A stretch of 64,000 bases of DNA from Negativicoccus massiliensis (GTDB lineage Bacteria; Bacillota; Negativicutes; Veillonellales; Negativicoccaceae), in assembly GCA_900155405.1 (NCBI GenBank), contig LT700188.1, positions 682,001 to 746,000 on the forward strand, in the 5' to 3' direction. The notes under the pieces are model-generated. The model was not told the origin of the DNA. It saw only the letters and a list, made by a program, of their open reading frames with translations, and ran no database searches. The position numbers and the translations under genes were made by a program. This document shows positions 1 to 10,558 of this stretch, piece after piece (positions within the stretch are counted from its first letter, which is position 1; each line of letters starts with the position of its first letter).

Positions 1-796
1 CGGGACGGAAGTTGATGAAAATGCCGCCGTCTTCCGGTTGCATGGTAACCGCTTCACCGATCCGTGTCGGCAACACGAATTCATCCGTTTCGCCGCGATC
101 ATACGCGCGCTGCAAACCTTCCGCCGCCGTCGGCGCGATCGTTCCCGCGCCCGCGGTCACCAAATCATATGCGAGGCGCGTGCGTTCATACCTTTTGTCG
201 CGATCCATCGCGTAGTAACGGCCGCACAATGTGACGATGCGTCCGCAACCGATTTTTTGCATTTCTTCTTCCACATGCGCAAGCGACGGTCCCGCGGATT
301 TCGGCGGCACATCGCGTCCGTCTAAAAACGCATGCACGTACACCTCTTTAATACCATGCTCGTGCGCCGCTTTGACGCACGCCAACAAATGTTCCTCGTG
401 ACTGTGTACGCCGCCCGGCGAAACGAGACCGAGAAGGTGGAGCGCTCCGCCTCTTGCTGCGACTTTTTCCAGCAGTTCGACAAGCACCGGTTGCCGGAAA
501 AATTCTCCCGACGCAATCTCACGATGAATCCGCGTCAAATCCTGAAACATGATCCGCCCGGCGCCGATATTCAAATGACCGACCTCGGAGTTACCGATTT
601 GCCCCGCAGGCAATCCCACTTTTTCACCCGAAGTGGTCAACGTCGCGTGCGGATATTCTTTCCACCATTGCGGAAAATGAGTAATGCCCGACGTTTGGAT
701 CGCATCATACGGATCGCCCGATTTACCGATGCCCCAACCGTCCATGATCACCAGCATCACCGGTCCGCGACCGGAAGATACTCCTTCATTTTTCAT
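1..796 (-). CDS. gpmI: 2,3-bisphosphoglycerate-independent phosphoglycerate mutase, 3' part missing
   Basis: Interconverts 3- and 2-phosphoglycerate in the cytosol using two metal ions and a phosphoserine. About 265 N-terminal residues are visible of roughly 510 usual for the family; the rest lies outside the window. The start ATG gives MKNEGVSSG, then the metal-binding MDGWG (Asp19) and NSEVGH with the nucleophile Ser70, followed by HAFLDGRD and RYYAMDRD motifs. The start lies 11 bp inside the end of tpiA, so the two are translationally coupled. It is the last visible gene of the cggR-gap-pgk-tpiA-gpmI operon; eno would be expected next. Identification is firm. Confidence 0.95.
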   Translation of the reverse strand, partial: MKNEGVSSGRGPVMLVIMDGWGIGKSGDPYDAIQTSGITHFPQWWKEYPHATLTTSGEKVGLPAGQIGNSEVGHLNIGAGRIMFQDLTRIHREIASGEFFRQPVLVELLEKVAARGGALHLLGLVSPGGVHSHEEHLLACVKAAHEHGIKEVYVHAFLDGRDVPPKSAGPSLAHVEEEMQKIGCGRIVTLCGRYYAMDRDKRYERTRLAYDLVTAGAGTIAPTAAEGLQRAYDRGETDEFVLPTRIGEAVTMQPEDGGIFINFRP

Positions 797-1538
797 AATT
801 AACCACCGCTGCGAAATCATCGGCCTTGAGAGATGCGCCGCCGACCAAAGCGCCGTCAATGTGCGGCGCCGCCATCAGCGCGCTGATGTTGCCCGGTTTG
901 ACGCTGCCGCCGTAAAGGATGCGTACCGCTTCCGCCGCATCGTGGCCGGCGATGGTCTCAATCGTCACGCGAATGAGACGGCAGACGTCATTCGCCTGCT
1001 CTACGGTCGCCGTTTTGCCCGTGCCGATCGCCCAGATCGGTTCGTACGCCATGACAAGCGTCGCCACTTCCTCCGCGGACAGGTTAATCAACGCCGCTTT
1101 GACCTGGCTTTCAATATGGCCGCGCCATTCGTCCTCTTCCCGCTGACGGAGCGTTTCACCGACGCAAATGATCGGCGTTAAGCCGTGATCGAGCGCCGCT
1201 TTCGCTTTTTTATTGACGCGGGGATCCGTTTCGCTGAACAGTTGCCGACGTTCCGAATGTCCCAAAATGACATATTCACAGCCGACCGATGTCAGCATGG
1301 TCGGGGATATTTCACCGGTAAACGCTCCGGATTCTTCCCAGTACATGTTTTGCGCGCCGAGTTTAAGCGGGGTATCCGCAATTCTTTCGCCGACCGCGGC
1401 CAGCGAAATAAACGGCGGGCATAAAATGACTTCCGCCCGTGTGGCAAGTTCTTTGCCGACGAGTTCTTCCGTAAGTTCACAAGCCCGGGACAGATCCGTA
1501 TTCATTTTCCAGTTTCCGGCAATAGTAGGTTTACGCAT
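786..1538 (-). CDS. tpiA: triosephosphate isomerase
   Basis: Interconverts dihydroxyacetone phosphate and glyceraldehyde 3-phosphate. The 250-residue product has the usual length, the N-terminal AGNWKMN substrate-binding Lys, the ILGHSERR loop with the electrophilic His, and AYEPIWAIGTG with the catalytic Glu and the mobile loop. I chose the ATG at 1538 (MRKPTIAGNW), because the longer frame only adds 25 residues that overlap pgk and do not belong to the fold. The start overlaps the pgk stop by 8 bp and the end overlaps gpmI by 11 bp, so the three genes are tightly coupled. Confidence 0.96.
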   Translation of the reverse strand: MRKPTIAGNWKMNTDLSRACELTEELVGKELATRAEVILCPPFISLAAVGERIADTPLKLGAQNMYWEESGAFTGEISPTMLTSVGCEYVILGHSERRQLFSETDPRVNKKAKAALDHGLTPIICVGETLRQREEDEWRGHIESQVKAALINLSAEEVATLVMAYEPIWAIGTGKTATVEQANDVCRLIRVTIETIAGHDAAEAVRILYGGSVKPGNISALMAAPHIDGALVGGASLKADDFAAVVNYEK

Positions 1539-2733
1539 CGATGCCCTCCTTTTTCTGCGCCAGGCAGGCAATACCCGGCAGGGGTTTACCTTCCAAGTAT
1601 TCCAAGGAAGCACCGCCGCCGGTCGAAATATGAGAAATTTGATCCGCCACGCCGCTTTGGTTGACAGCTGCTACACTATCGCCGCCGCCGACGATCGAAT
1701 ACGCGTCGCTTTGCGCGACTGCGCGGGCAAGCGCCTGCGTTCCTTTGGCAAAGGCCGGGAACTCAAACACGCCCAGCGGACCGTTCCAAACGATAGTCGC
1801 CGCATCACGAATCGCCGCTTCATACGCCGCCACCGTGTCCGGCCCCGCATCCAAAATCATCTGATCACCGGGTACATCCGCAACCGGCACGATCGTCGGC
1901 GTCGCATCGGCGGAAAATTCCGGAGCGACTACCACGTCTGTCGGCAACAACAGTTCAGTTTGATGTTGCGCCGCCGCTTTGATCACCGCCTGCGCCACAT
2001 CGAGTTTATCTTTTTCAACGAGCGACGTGCCGATTTCATATCCCTGAGCCAACAAGAAGGTATTGGCCATGCCGCCGCCGATGATGACGGTATCCGCCAA
2101 TTCCACAAAACGTTGAATGACGCCGATTTTATCCGACACTTTCGCGCCGCCGATAATCGCCACGAACGGGCGTTTCGGATCATTGGCCGCTTTGTCGAGG
2201 TGTTCGATTTCTTCGTGGAGCAGTAAGCCCGCCGCCATCGGCAAATATTCGCTCACGCCGACCACGGACGCATGCGCCCGATGCGATACGCCGAAAGCGT
2301 CATTAACCGCGAGATCAGCCAGCTCCGCCAATTGTTTGGCAAAGGTCGGATCATTTTTCGTTTCTTCCGCATGGAAGCGCACATTTTCGAGCAGCAGCAC
2401 TTCGCCCGCGGCAAGTCGCGCTGCTTTTTGCTTAGCTTCTTCGCCCACGCAGTCCGCGGCGAATTGCACCGGGGTTCCCAAAAGTTCGGACAAGTGCGCC
2501 ACAACCGCTTGCAGCGAAAGAGCCGCTACCGCTTTGCCTTTCGGGCGTCCCAAATGCGCCGCCAAAATCACAGCCGCGCCATGCTCGCGCAACCATTGAA
2601 CGGTTGGCACCGCGGCGCGCAAGCGCGTATCATCCGTAATCGTGCCGTCGTCAGCGAGCGGTACGTTAAAGTCTACGCGCACGTAAACTTTTTTGCCCGC
2701 CACATCAAGATCCGTCACTTGTAATACCGGCAT
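1531..2733 (-). CDS. pgk: phosphoglycerate kinase
   Basis: Transfers phosphate from 1,3-bisphosphoglycerate to ADP. The 400-residue product shows RVDFNVP near the N-terminus, the AAHLGRPKG substrate loop, and the C-terminal GGGDSVAAVNQ nucleotide loop. An AGGAGG Shine-Dalgarno sequence precedes the ATG. The 45-bp gap to gap holds a hairpin with a T-run in the direction of transcription, so some transcripts probably end before pgk. Third gene of the glycolytic operon. Confidence 0.97.
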   Translation of the reverse strand: MPVLQVTDLDVAGKKVYVRVDFNVPLADDGTITDDTRLRAAVPTVQWLREHGAAVILAAHLGRPKGKAVAALSLQAVVAHLSELLGTPVQFAADCVGEEAKQKAARLAAGEVLLLENVRFHAEETKNDPTFAKQLAELADLAVNDAFGVSHRAHASVVGVSEYLPMAAGLLLHEEIEHLDKAANDPKRPFVAIIGGAKVSDKIGVIQRFVELADTVIIGGGMANTFLLAQGYEIGTSLVEKDKLDVAQAVIKAAAQHQTELLLPTDVVVAPEFSADATPTIVPVADVPGDQMILDAGPDTVAAYEAAIRDAATIVWNGPLGVFEFPAFAKGTQALARAVAQSDAYSIVGGGDSVAAVNQSGVADQISHISTGGGASLEYLEGKPLPGIACLAQKKEGIDA

Positions 2734-2751
2734 ATTGCCTCCTTAGTAAAA

Positions 2752-2774
2752 AAAGGCCGCAAAATGCGGCCTTT
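2752..2774 (-). terminator. intrinsic terminator between gap and pgk
   Basis: An AAAGGCCGCA/TGCGGCCTTT hairpin with a 3-nt loop is followed, in the operon direction, by seven T residues. It lies inside the glycolytic operon. It could cut pgk-tpiA-gpmI expression relative to gap, or protect the 3' end of a gap transcript. Confidence 0.8.
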
Positions 2775-2778
2775 ACCA

Positions 2779-4828
<2,050 letters not shown>

Positions 4829-4840
4829 CTCGCTTGCCCG

Positions 4841-4857
4841 CGGGACAATTTTTGTCC
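4841..4857 (-). promoter_or_regulatory. candidate CggR operator
   Basis: On the plus strand the site reads CGGGAC-N6-TGTCC, with the palindromic core GGACAA-TTT-TTGTCC. Bacillus CggR binds tandem CGGGAC-N6-TGTC units between the cggR promoter and gene; here a single unit is seen, about 30 bp downstream of the predicted -10 box and just upstream of the preferred cggR start. Matching the site to CggR is inference from that similarity. Confidence 0.65.
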
Positions 4858-4886
4858 AGCTGTGGTAAAAAAATCTTTCCGCATTC

Positions 4887-4915
4887 ATTGTAGCAAAAGA
4901 AATCTCAAGACGCAA
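4887..4915 (-). promoter_or_regulatory. predicted promoter of the cggR-gap operon
   Basis: TTGCGT (4910-4915) and TACAAT (4887-4892) are separated by exactly 17 bp on the minus strand. Transcription would begin near 4880, upstream of the CggR-like operator. Confidence 0.65.
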
Positions 4916-4934
4916 CGACCAACCGAAGCACCCT

Positions 4935-5024
4935 CCTTTTTCACGACATTTCCGGAATGCTAAAACCGATTACGAAAATACCGATTCGTTTGTTATACTT
5001 ACATCGGAAAATGTCGTGAAAAGG
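4935..5024. repeat. inverted repeat in the divergent cggR/GNAT intergenic region
   Basis: A 21-bp arm at 4935-4955 (CCTTTTTCACGACATTTCCGG) is nearly the reverse complement of 5005-5024. The arms differ only in the A/T run lengths. Each arm carries an AAGGAG ribosome binding site pointing outward. The right one is used by the GNAT gene, whereas no clear start follows the left one. Confidence 0.7.
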
Positions 5025-5033
5025 AGCGATACA

Positions 5034-5450
5034 ATGATTACTGTCAGTACCACATTGCCCGCCGAAGCGCGTAAGCTGCGGGAGAATGTTTTTATTCATG
5101 AGCAGGGTTTTCAGAACGAATTTGATGAAATCGACGAATCCGCCCATCATGTGATCTATTGGGAAAATGATCGCGCAATAGGCACCTGTCGCTTTTTCCC
5201 GGCGGAAGAGGCCGACACCTACTACATCGGTCGGATGGCCGTCGCCAAAGACCACCGCCATCAGCAATTGGGCACCGTGATTTTGGAAGCGGCGGAGAAC
5301 GCTATCAAAAAACTGGGCGGCCAAAAAATCATGCTTTCCGCGCAAGTGCGCGCCCAAAGCTTTTATTTGCGCAACGGTTATGCCGGTGATCCCGAAGAAG
5401 TTCATATGGACGAAGGGGAACCGCATCGTTGGCTGTACAAAGAGCTATGA
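5034..5450 (+). CDS. GNAT family N-acetyltransferase
   Basis: A 138-residue single-domain acetyltransferase that would transfer an acetyl group from acetyl-CoA; the acceptor is unknown. The GNAT core is visible: YYIGRMAVAKDHRHQQLG, with the acetyl-CoA-binding R/Q-x-x-x-G loop degenerate in its first Gly, then ILEAAENAIKKLG and QVRAQSFYLRNGY. The sequence resembles YjcF/ElaA-like members. The ATG at 5034 follows AAGGAG at 7 bp. It is transcribed divergently from cggR; TTACGA-N18-TATACT upstream is a plausible promoter. Confidence 0.85.
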   Translation: MITVSTTLPAEARKLRENVFIHEQGFQNEFDEIDESAHHVIYWENDRAIGTCRFFPAEEADTYYIGRMAVAKDHRHQQLGTVILEAAENAIKKLGGQKIMLSAQVRAQSFYLRNGYAGDPEEVHMDEGEPHRWLYKEL

Positions 5451-5469
5451 CGTGTGGAAATCCTTATTC

Positions 5470-5536
5470 ATTATGCATAATTTGCAAGACTATTGTCATG
5501 ATTTCATTGAATGCATAATGATTTTAGTTTATAATT
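5470..5536 (+). promoter_or_regulatory. promoter and palindromes upstream of the FabK-type gene
   Basis: A perfect palindrome ATTATGCATAAT lies at 5470-5481 and its half ATGCATAAT recurs at 5511-5519, about four helical turns away. The second copy overlaps the spacer of a promoter TTGAAT-N17-TATAAT (-10 at 5531-5536). This layout suggests an operator for an unidentified regulator. Confidence 0.5.
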
Positions 5537-5577
5537 AAGTTATAAATAGAAAATATTCATTATAAGGGGGAAATGGT

Positions 5578-6519
5578 ATGAAAACGAAACTGACCGAACT
5601 GCTCGGTATTCGATACCCGATTATTCAGGGTGCCATGGCCTGGATCTCCGAATCGACGCTGGTAAGCGCCGTCGCCAACGCCGGCGCCACCGGCGTGATT
5701 GCGACCGGCGGCCAGTCGTCGGAATGGATTCATGAACAGATCCGCAAAACGAAGGAATTAACCGATCATCCGTTCGGCGTGAATTTGATGTTGCAGGCGC
5801 CTAACAAAGATGAAGTGCTCGAAATTATTTGCGAAGAAAAAGTCGCTTTCGCCACCATCGGCGCGGGCAATCCGGTGCCTTACTTCGAGCCGCTGCATCG
5901 CGCCGGCATTAAAGCGATCCCTGTCGTGCCGAACGTCAAACTCGCTAAACGCGTGCAGGAAAAAGGCGCCGACGCGCTGGTCATCGAAGGCTTTGAAGCG
6001 GGCGGTCACGACGGCATGCAAACGACGATGGCGCTGATGACAAACGTCATTCCGGAAATCGATATTCCTGTCATCGTCGCCGGTTCGATTGTCGACGGTC
6101 ACGGTATGGCGGCGGCTCTCCTGATGGGCGCCGACGGCGTACAGATGGGCTCGCGCTTCCTCTTAGCCGAAGAGTGCCAAGTCCATCAAAATTCGAAAGA
6201 CGCCATCATCGCCGCTACCGATACGGATTCCGTCATCACCGGTTTTACGCGCAACAACAATGTCCGCGGTTTGCGCAGCGCATTCACGGACGAATACTTG
6301 CGTCTCGAACGCGAAGGCGCCGCCGATGAGGTCCTCACCGCTCTTTCACGCGGCACGAATCGCCTCGCCGCGGTCGACGGCGACACGGTAAACGGTGTGG
6401 TGCAAGTCGGTCAGGGCTTGAACCGTTTGACCAAGATCCAACCGGCGAAAGAAATCGTAGATGAAATTATTCATGAAATGACGGAACGTTTGCAAAACGC
6501 CCCGCAATTACTGAAATAA
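5578..6519 (+). CDS. fabK: FMN-dependent enoyl-ACP reductase II / nitronate monooxygenase family protein
   Basis: TIM-barrel flavoprotein of 313 residues. Family members either reduce enoyl-ACP in fatty acid synthesis (FabK) or oxidise nitronates. Visible motifs are YPIIQGAMAWIS at the N-terminus, VIEGFEAGGHDG with the conserved His, PVIVAGSIVDG and GADGVQMGSRFL phosphate-binding segments. Length and the EAGGH motif fit FabK. It follows a strong GGGGG ribosome binding site and precedes a gamma-carbonic anhydrase by 29 bp; no other fatty acid gene is adjacent, so the FabK assignment is likely but not certain. Confidence 0.8.
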   Translation: MKTKLTELLGIRYPIIQGAMAWISESTLVSAVANAGATGVIATGGQSSEWIHEQIRKTKELTDHPFGVNLMLQAPNKDEVLEIICEEKVAFATIGAGNPVPYFEPLHRAGIKAIPVVPNVKLAKRVQEKGADALVIEGFEAGGHDGMQTTMALMTNVIPEIDIPVIVAGSIVDGHGMAAALLMGADGVQMGSRFLLAEECQVHQNSKDAIIAATDTDSVITGFTRNNNVRGLRSAFTDEYLRLEREGAADEVLTALSRGTNRLAAVDGDTVNGVVQVGQGLNRLTKIQPAKEIVDEIIHEMTERLQNAPQLLK

Positions 6520-6548
6520 TTTTTGAAAGCAAAGGAAGGGAAGTTCCT

Positions 6549-7106
6549 ATGTATACTTATGATGGAGATTCATTCCAGGGCGTCTCGCCCACATTGCATG
6601 AAAATATCTATGTCGCGGAAGGCGCTAAAATCATCGGCGACGTTCGCGCCGATGAATGGAGCAGCTTCTGGTACAACGCGGTAGCCCGCGGTGATGTCGA
6701 TTACATTTCCGTCGGCAAATACTCTAATGTGCAGGATCTCGTCTGCCTGCACGTGGCAAAAGGTTATCCCTGCATCATCGGTGACTATGTCACCATCGGT
6801 CACAGCGCGGTCGTTCACGGCGCCACGGTCGAAGACCATGTGTTGATCGGCATGGGCGCTAAAATTTTAACCGGCGCGCATGTCGGACGCGGTTCGATTA
6901 TCGCCGCCGGCGCGCTGGTTCTCGAAAATCAACAGATCCCGCCGAATTCACTCGTCGTCGGTGTGCCGGGACGCGTGGTGCGCACGCATGACCAATGGGA
7001 TAATATTCACAGCCAGGCGATTAAGTACAAAGATGAGTGGACGGTCCAATACAATCTGTATCCGGACGCGCCGGGTGAAAAATATCACGGCGAAACAATC
7101 ATCTGA
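6549..7106 (+). CDS. gamma-carbonic anhydrase family protein (left-handed beta-helix)
   Basis: 185-residue hexapeptide-repeat protein of the YrdA/Cam-like class, a trimer with metal sites between subunits. The three metal-ligand histidines are in place: LH (His68), GH (His85) and VH (His90). The repeated I/V-G-x-G-A pattern spans about residues 20-140. Homologues hydrate CO2 or have unknown function. It probably shares a transcript with the upstream flavoprotein gene and is followed by a strong terminator. Confidence 0.88.
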   Translation: MYTYDGDSFQGVSPTLHENIYVAEGAKIIGDVRADEWSSFWYNAVARGDVDYISVGKYSNVQDLVCLHVAKGYPCIIGDYVTIGHSAVVHGATVEDHVLIGMGAKILTGAHVGRGSIIAAGALVLENQQIPPNSLVVGVPGRVVRTHDQWDNIHSQAIKYKDEWTVQYNLYPDAPGEKYHGETII

Positions 7107-7110
7107 GCAT

Positions 7111-7141
7111 AAAAAAGAATCTCCGCGGAGATTCTTTTTTA
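7111..7141 (+). terminator. intrinsic terminator after the gamma-carbonic anhydrase gene
   Basis: AGAATCTC/GAGATTCT hairpin centred on CCGCGG, followed by six T residues. Confidence 0.85.
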
Positions 7142-7214
7142 TAGCTCTCGACACGATTCTTCCGTACGGTATTCGTTCCAACGAAAAACCTTTATATAAT
7201 CTGTTTATGTAAAT

Positions 7215-7241
7215 AAAAAACCCTGCCAAGGCAGGGTTTTT
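7215..7241 (-). terminator. terminator of rplM-rpsI
   Basis: CCCTGCC/GGCAGGG hairpin flanked by A- and T-runs, so it could work in both directions; it lies 13 bp after the rpsI stop. Confidence 0.85.
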
Positions 7242-7253
7242 GTTTGGTACGAA

Positions 7254-7646
7254 TTAACGTTTCGAGAACTGACTTGCTTTACGCGCTTTTTTAAGACCGT
7301 ATTTTTTACGTTCTTTCATACGCGGGTCACGAGTCAGGAAACCTTCTTTTTTGAGCGCTTTGCGGAAATCGGCGTCGACTTCCAGGAGCGCACGGCTGAT
7401 GCCATGACGAATCGCGCCGGCTTGACCGGTCGTGCCGCCGCCGTGAACATTGACCAAAACATCATACTGATTGGTGGTGTTGGTCAGTTCGAGCGGTTGT
7501 TTAACGATCAGTTCGAGTGTCTTCAAACCGAAGTATTCCGACATCTCACGATTGTTGATCATGATCTTACCTTGGCCCGGAACAAGACGAACGCGGGCAA
7601 CGGATTTCTTTCTACGGCCTGTGCCGCAGTATTGTGCTACTGCCAT
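7254..7646 (-). CDS. rpsI: 30S ribosomal protein S9
   Basis: Small-subunit protein whose basic C-terminal tail reaches the P-site tRNA. The 130 residues include [13 protein letters not shown] near the start, the [18 protein letters not shown] core, and the typical [12 protein letters not shown] end. It is second in the rplM-rpsI operon, 19 bp after rplM, with a GGAGGA ribosome binding site. Confidence 0.98.
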   Translation of the reverse strand: MAVAQYCGTGRRKKSVARVRLVPGQGKIMINNREMSEYFGLKTLELIVKQPLELTNTTNQYDVLVNVHGGGTTGQAGAIRHGISRALLEVDADFRKALKKEGFLTRDPRMKERKKYGLKKARKASQFSKR

Positions 7647-7665
7647 TTATGGTTCCTCCTTCCGG

Positions 7666-8106
7666 TTAACGAATGTTCAACTCAAGTACTTCCGGTTGCT
7701 GTGCAGCATGCGGATGTTCCGCGCCGGCGTATACTTTTAATTTACGATACATATTTTCGCCCAGCGAGTTCTTCGGCAGCATGCCGCGAACCGCCATTTC
7801 AATAACCTGTTCCGGCCGACGTTCCAAGAGCCAGTTCAGATGAATGAAACGGCCGCCGCCCGGATAACCGGAATGACGGAAATATTTTTTCTGTTCTAAT
7901 TTTTTACCCGTAACAACGACTTTCGCCGCGTTAATGACGATCACGAAATCGCCCGTATCTTGATGCGGTGTGTAAGTCGGCTTATGTTTGCCCCGCAGGA
8001 CTTTCGCGACTTCGGCAGCTAAACGGCCGAGCGTTTTGCCTTCCGCGTCAACGATGTACCATTTCCGCTCAATGTTGCTCGGATTGGCCATAAACGTAGT
8101 TTTCAT
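7666..8106 (-). CDS. rplM: 50S ribosomal protein L13
   Basis: Early-assembly large-subunit protein, 146 residues. It begins [17 protein letters not shown], typical of Firmicute L13, and carries the [22 protein letters not shown] and [10 protein letters not shown] motifs. First gene of the rplM-rpsI operon; its transcript would have a leader of about 80 nt from the promoter at 8192-8220. No obvious autoregulatory structure was recognised in the leader. Confidence 0.98.
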   Translation of the reverse strand: MKTTFMANPSNIERKWYIVDAEGKTLGRLAAEVAKVLRGKHKPTYTPHQDTGDFVIVINAAKVVVTGKKLEQKKYFRHSGYPGGGRFIHLNWLLERRPEQVIEMAVRGMLPKNSLGENMYRKLKVYAGAEHPHAAQQPEVLELNIR

Positions 8107-8191
8107 GCGTAAAACTCCTCCTTATCAAAATCGAAACGTAAACGGTTATCCTTTCCGGGGCTAATGGGTAGGACAAAAGTTCACTCGTATT

Positions 8192-8220
8192 ATTTTAGAC
8201 GTTCAGGTCCTGTTTGTCAA
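8192..8220 (-). promoter_or_regulatory. promoter of rplM-rpsI
   Basis: Consensus TTGACA (8215-8220), 17-bp spacer, TAAAAT (8192-8197) on the minus strand. Confidence 0.8.
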
Positions 8221-8341
8221 GAATTTTTCATCACAAACTCGGATTCCTGCTGTTTTTAGAATGATGTAAATATAATAACGAGTTTTTATGGTCGAGTAAA
8301 GACTTTGCCACGCGGATTTTATTTATCGCATGAGCGCGGTT

Positions 8342-8371
8342 TTGCGCCGGCTGTAAATTTTCCAGTATAAT
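8342..8371 (+). promoter_or_regulatory. promoter of the ornithine decarboxylase gene
   Basis: TTGCGC (8342-8347), an 18-bp spacer and a consensus TATAAT (8366-8371), 39 bp before the start codon. The rest of 8221-8341 shows no gene or clear structure. Confidence 0.55.
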
Positions 8372-8410
8372 GAAAGCAAATTTTTCTACTATTACAGAAA
8401 AGAGGCTCGT

Positions 8411-10558
8411 ATGATTATTTCCCAACTTGCTGTCAGTCCCGCCCTGCGAGAGTTATTCGCCTCCGCCGCCGTTACTTTTGTCAGTCCGGCGCAGGCGGAT
8501 CCCGACGCTTGCGCGGCCGTTGTCTTAAGCGCGGAGGATCAGTCGATCGCCCGCCGCTTTCAAGATGTTGATGACCTTCCTCGTTTTATCGTGGACAGTG
8601 ACGCGCCGCATTTTATACGCCTGCGCAAAGACCAAGTGAGCGAAGTGGTGCTCGCGGCCGCGAAACGATTTGAACAAGGTTTATTGCCGCCTTTTGTCGC
8701 CGCGATGATTGATTATACCGACGGCGATCAGACATCTTTCGCGACCCCCGGCCATCACGGCGGCGAATTTTTCCGCCGCACGCGCGCCGGTCGCCTCTTC
8801 TATGATTTTTACGGCGCCAATACCTTCCGCAGTGACCTTTCGTCTTCGGACGGTTACCTGGGCGACATGTTGACCCACGACGGTTTCGCCGCGGCGGCGG
8901 AGCAACACGCAGCCGAAGTGTTTCACAGCGACCGCACTTATTTCGTCTTGAACGGCACCTCAACGGCCAATAAAGTCTGCGCGACAGCGCTGTTGACACC
9001 CGGCGATCTGGTGCTTTTCGATCGCAACAATCATAAGTCGGCGCACCATGGCGCGCTGGTGCTCGCCGGCGCAACACCGGTGTATTTGGAAGGCACGCGC
9101 AATCCCTACGGTTTTATCGGCGGCATGCCGGCGGCCGCGCTGGATGAAAACGCATTACGGGAGCGTATCCGCAAAGTCGATACCGCCAAAGCGGATATGC
9201 CGCGACCGTTCCGTCTCGGTATTTTTCAACTCGGCACGTACGACGGGATTTTGTACAACGCCCGTCAAATCGTAGAAAGCGTCGGTCAATTATGCGATTA
9301 CATTTTATTTGATTGCGCCTGGGTCGGCTATGAACAGTTTTTGCCCATGCTCGCGCCGATGAGTCCTCTCACCTTGGAGCTCGGTCCGAACGATCCGGGG
9401 ATTTTGGTGACGCAATCCGTGCACAAGCAGCTGGCGGGATTCGCGCAAACTTCGCAGATTCATAAAAAGGACAATCACATTAAAGATCAGGCGCGGTATG
9501 TCAATCACGACCGTTTCAATGACGCTTTTCTGCTGCACGCGTCAACTTCACCGAACTATCCGCTTTTCGCTTCACTCGATATGAACGCGAAAATCCATGA
9601 AGCCCCATACGGCGAGCAACTTTGGCGCGACGCCGCGACAGTTGCGACCGACGCGAAAAAAGAAATCCTGAAACGCTGCCGGTATTTCCGCCCCTTTGTA
9701 CTGCCGACTGTTGACGGTACTCCTTGGCAAGATATCCCGACCGACGTGATCATCTCCGACCGACGCTATTTTGCCATCGATCCCGACGCGTCCTGGCACG
9801 GCTTCACCGGTTTTGTCAAAGAGCAATACGCGCTCGATCCCTGCAAAATTTTACTGTACACGCCGGGCATTTCCCTTCGTGACGGCACGTATGAAGATTT
9901 CGGCGTGCCGGGCAGTATCGTTTCGCATTACCTGCAAGAGCACGGCATGACGCCGGAAAAAAGCGATTTGAATTCGCTGCTCTTTTTAATCACCCCGGCG
10001 GAGTCTCCCGCCAAGTTGAACCGTCTGGTTGATCTGCTCGTGCAACTGGAAAAAGCCATCGAGGACGACGTCCCCGTCGCCGATGTGCTGCCCCGCGTGG
10101 CGGCGGCCTATCCGGACGTCTACCGCACGCGATCGATCCGCTGGCTGTGCCAAAAACTGCACGATTTTTACAAAGAAGCGAACGTCAGCCAGTTACAACG
10201 TAAGCTGTTCGCGGCTGAATATTTACCGCCGGTCGCCCTGTCCGCCGCCGAAGGCACGCTTGCGCTTCGGCGCAACCAGGCGCGCGCGCTGCCGCTTCGC
10301 GAACTCTCGGGCGAAATCGCATTGGAAGGAGCGCTTCCGTATCCGCCGGGTATTTTCACTATCGTCGCCGGGGAACGTTGGACGGAAACCGCCGTCGAAT
10401 ACTTTACGGTTCTCGAACGAGCGATGCAAGCCTTGCCGGGATTCGCCCCCGAAATTCAGGGCGTGCATCAACGACGCCGCAGCGACGGCTCACCGGAATT
10501 GTACGCGTATGTATATGAAGCGCCGCGTAAACTTTCCCGACGCACCATTTATGATTGA
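8411..10558 (+). CDS. speC: ornithine decarboxylase (PLP, fold type I, wing-domain form)
   Basis: Converts ornithine to putrescine and CO2. At 715 residues it matches enterobacterial SpeC/SpeF (about 711-732) along its whole length: an N-terminal response-regulator-like wing, TPGHHGGEFF, FVLNGTSTANK, LFDRNNHKS, and TQSVHKQLAGF with the PLP-binding Lys339, ending with ALPYPPG and LPGFAPEIQG. These motifs fit ornithine rather than lysine or arginine decarboxylases. The PotE-type ornithine/putrescine antiporter lies 34 kb away at 44568 rather than adjacent, so acid resistance or polyamine export would depend on two separate units. Confidence 0.9.
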   Translation: MIISQLAVSPALRELFASAAVTFVSPAQADPDACAAVVLSAEDQSIARRFQDVDDLPRFIVDSDAPHFIRLRKDQVSEVVLAAAKRFEQGLLPPFVAAMIDYTDGDQTSFATPGHHGGEFFRRTRAGRLFYDFYGANTFRSDLSSSDGYLGDMLTHDGFAAAAEQHAAEVFHSDRTYFVLNGTSTANKVCATALLTPGDLVLFDRNNHKSAHHGALVLAGATPVYLEGTRNPYGFIGGMPAAALDENALRERIRKVDTAKADMPRPFRLGIFQLGTYDGILYNARQIVESVGQLCDYILFDCAWVGYEQFLPMLAPMSPLTLELGPNDPGILVTQSVHKQLAGFAQTSQIHKKDNHIKDQARYVNHDRFNDAFLLHASTSPNYPLFASLDMNAKIHEAPYGEQLWRDAATVATDAKKEILKRCRYFRPFVLPTVDGTPWQDIPTDVIISDRRYFAIDPDASWHGFTGFVKEQYALDPCKILLYTPGISLRDGTYEDFGVPGSIVSHYLQEHGMTPEKSDLNSLLFLITPAESPAKLNRLVDLLVQLEKAIEDDVPVADVLPRVAAAYPDVYRTRSIRWLCQKLHDFYKEANVSQLQRKLFAAEYLPPVALSAAEGTLALRRNQARALPLRELSGEIALEGALPYPPGIFTIVAGERWTETAVEYFTVLERAMQALPGFAPEIQGVHQRRRSDGSPELYAYVYEAPRKLSRRTIYD

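Noticed and set aside
1213-2226. A 337-codon plus-strand frame opposite tpiA and pgk
   Set aside because: It is the antisense shadow of two certain genes, low in recognisable motifs and rich in Arg/His from GC-biased codons.
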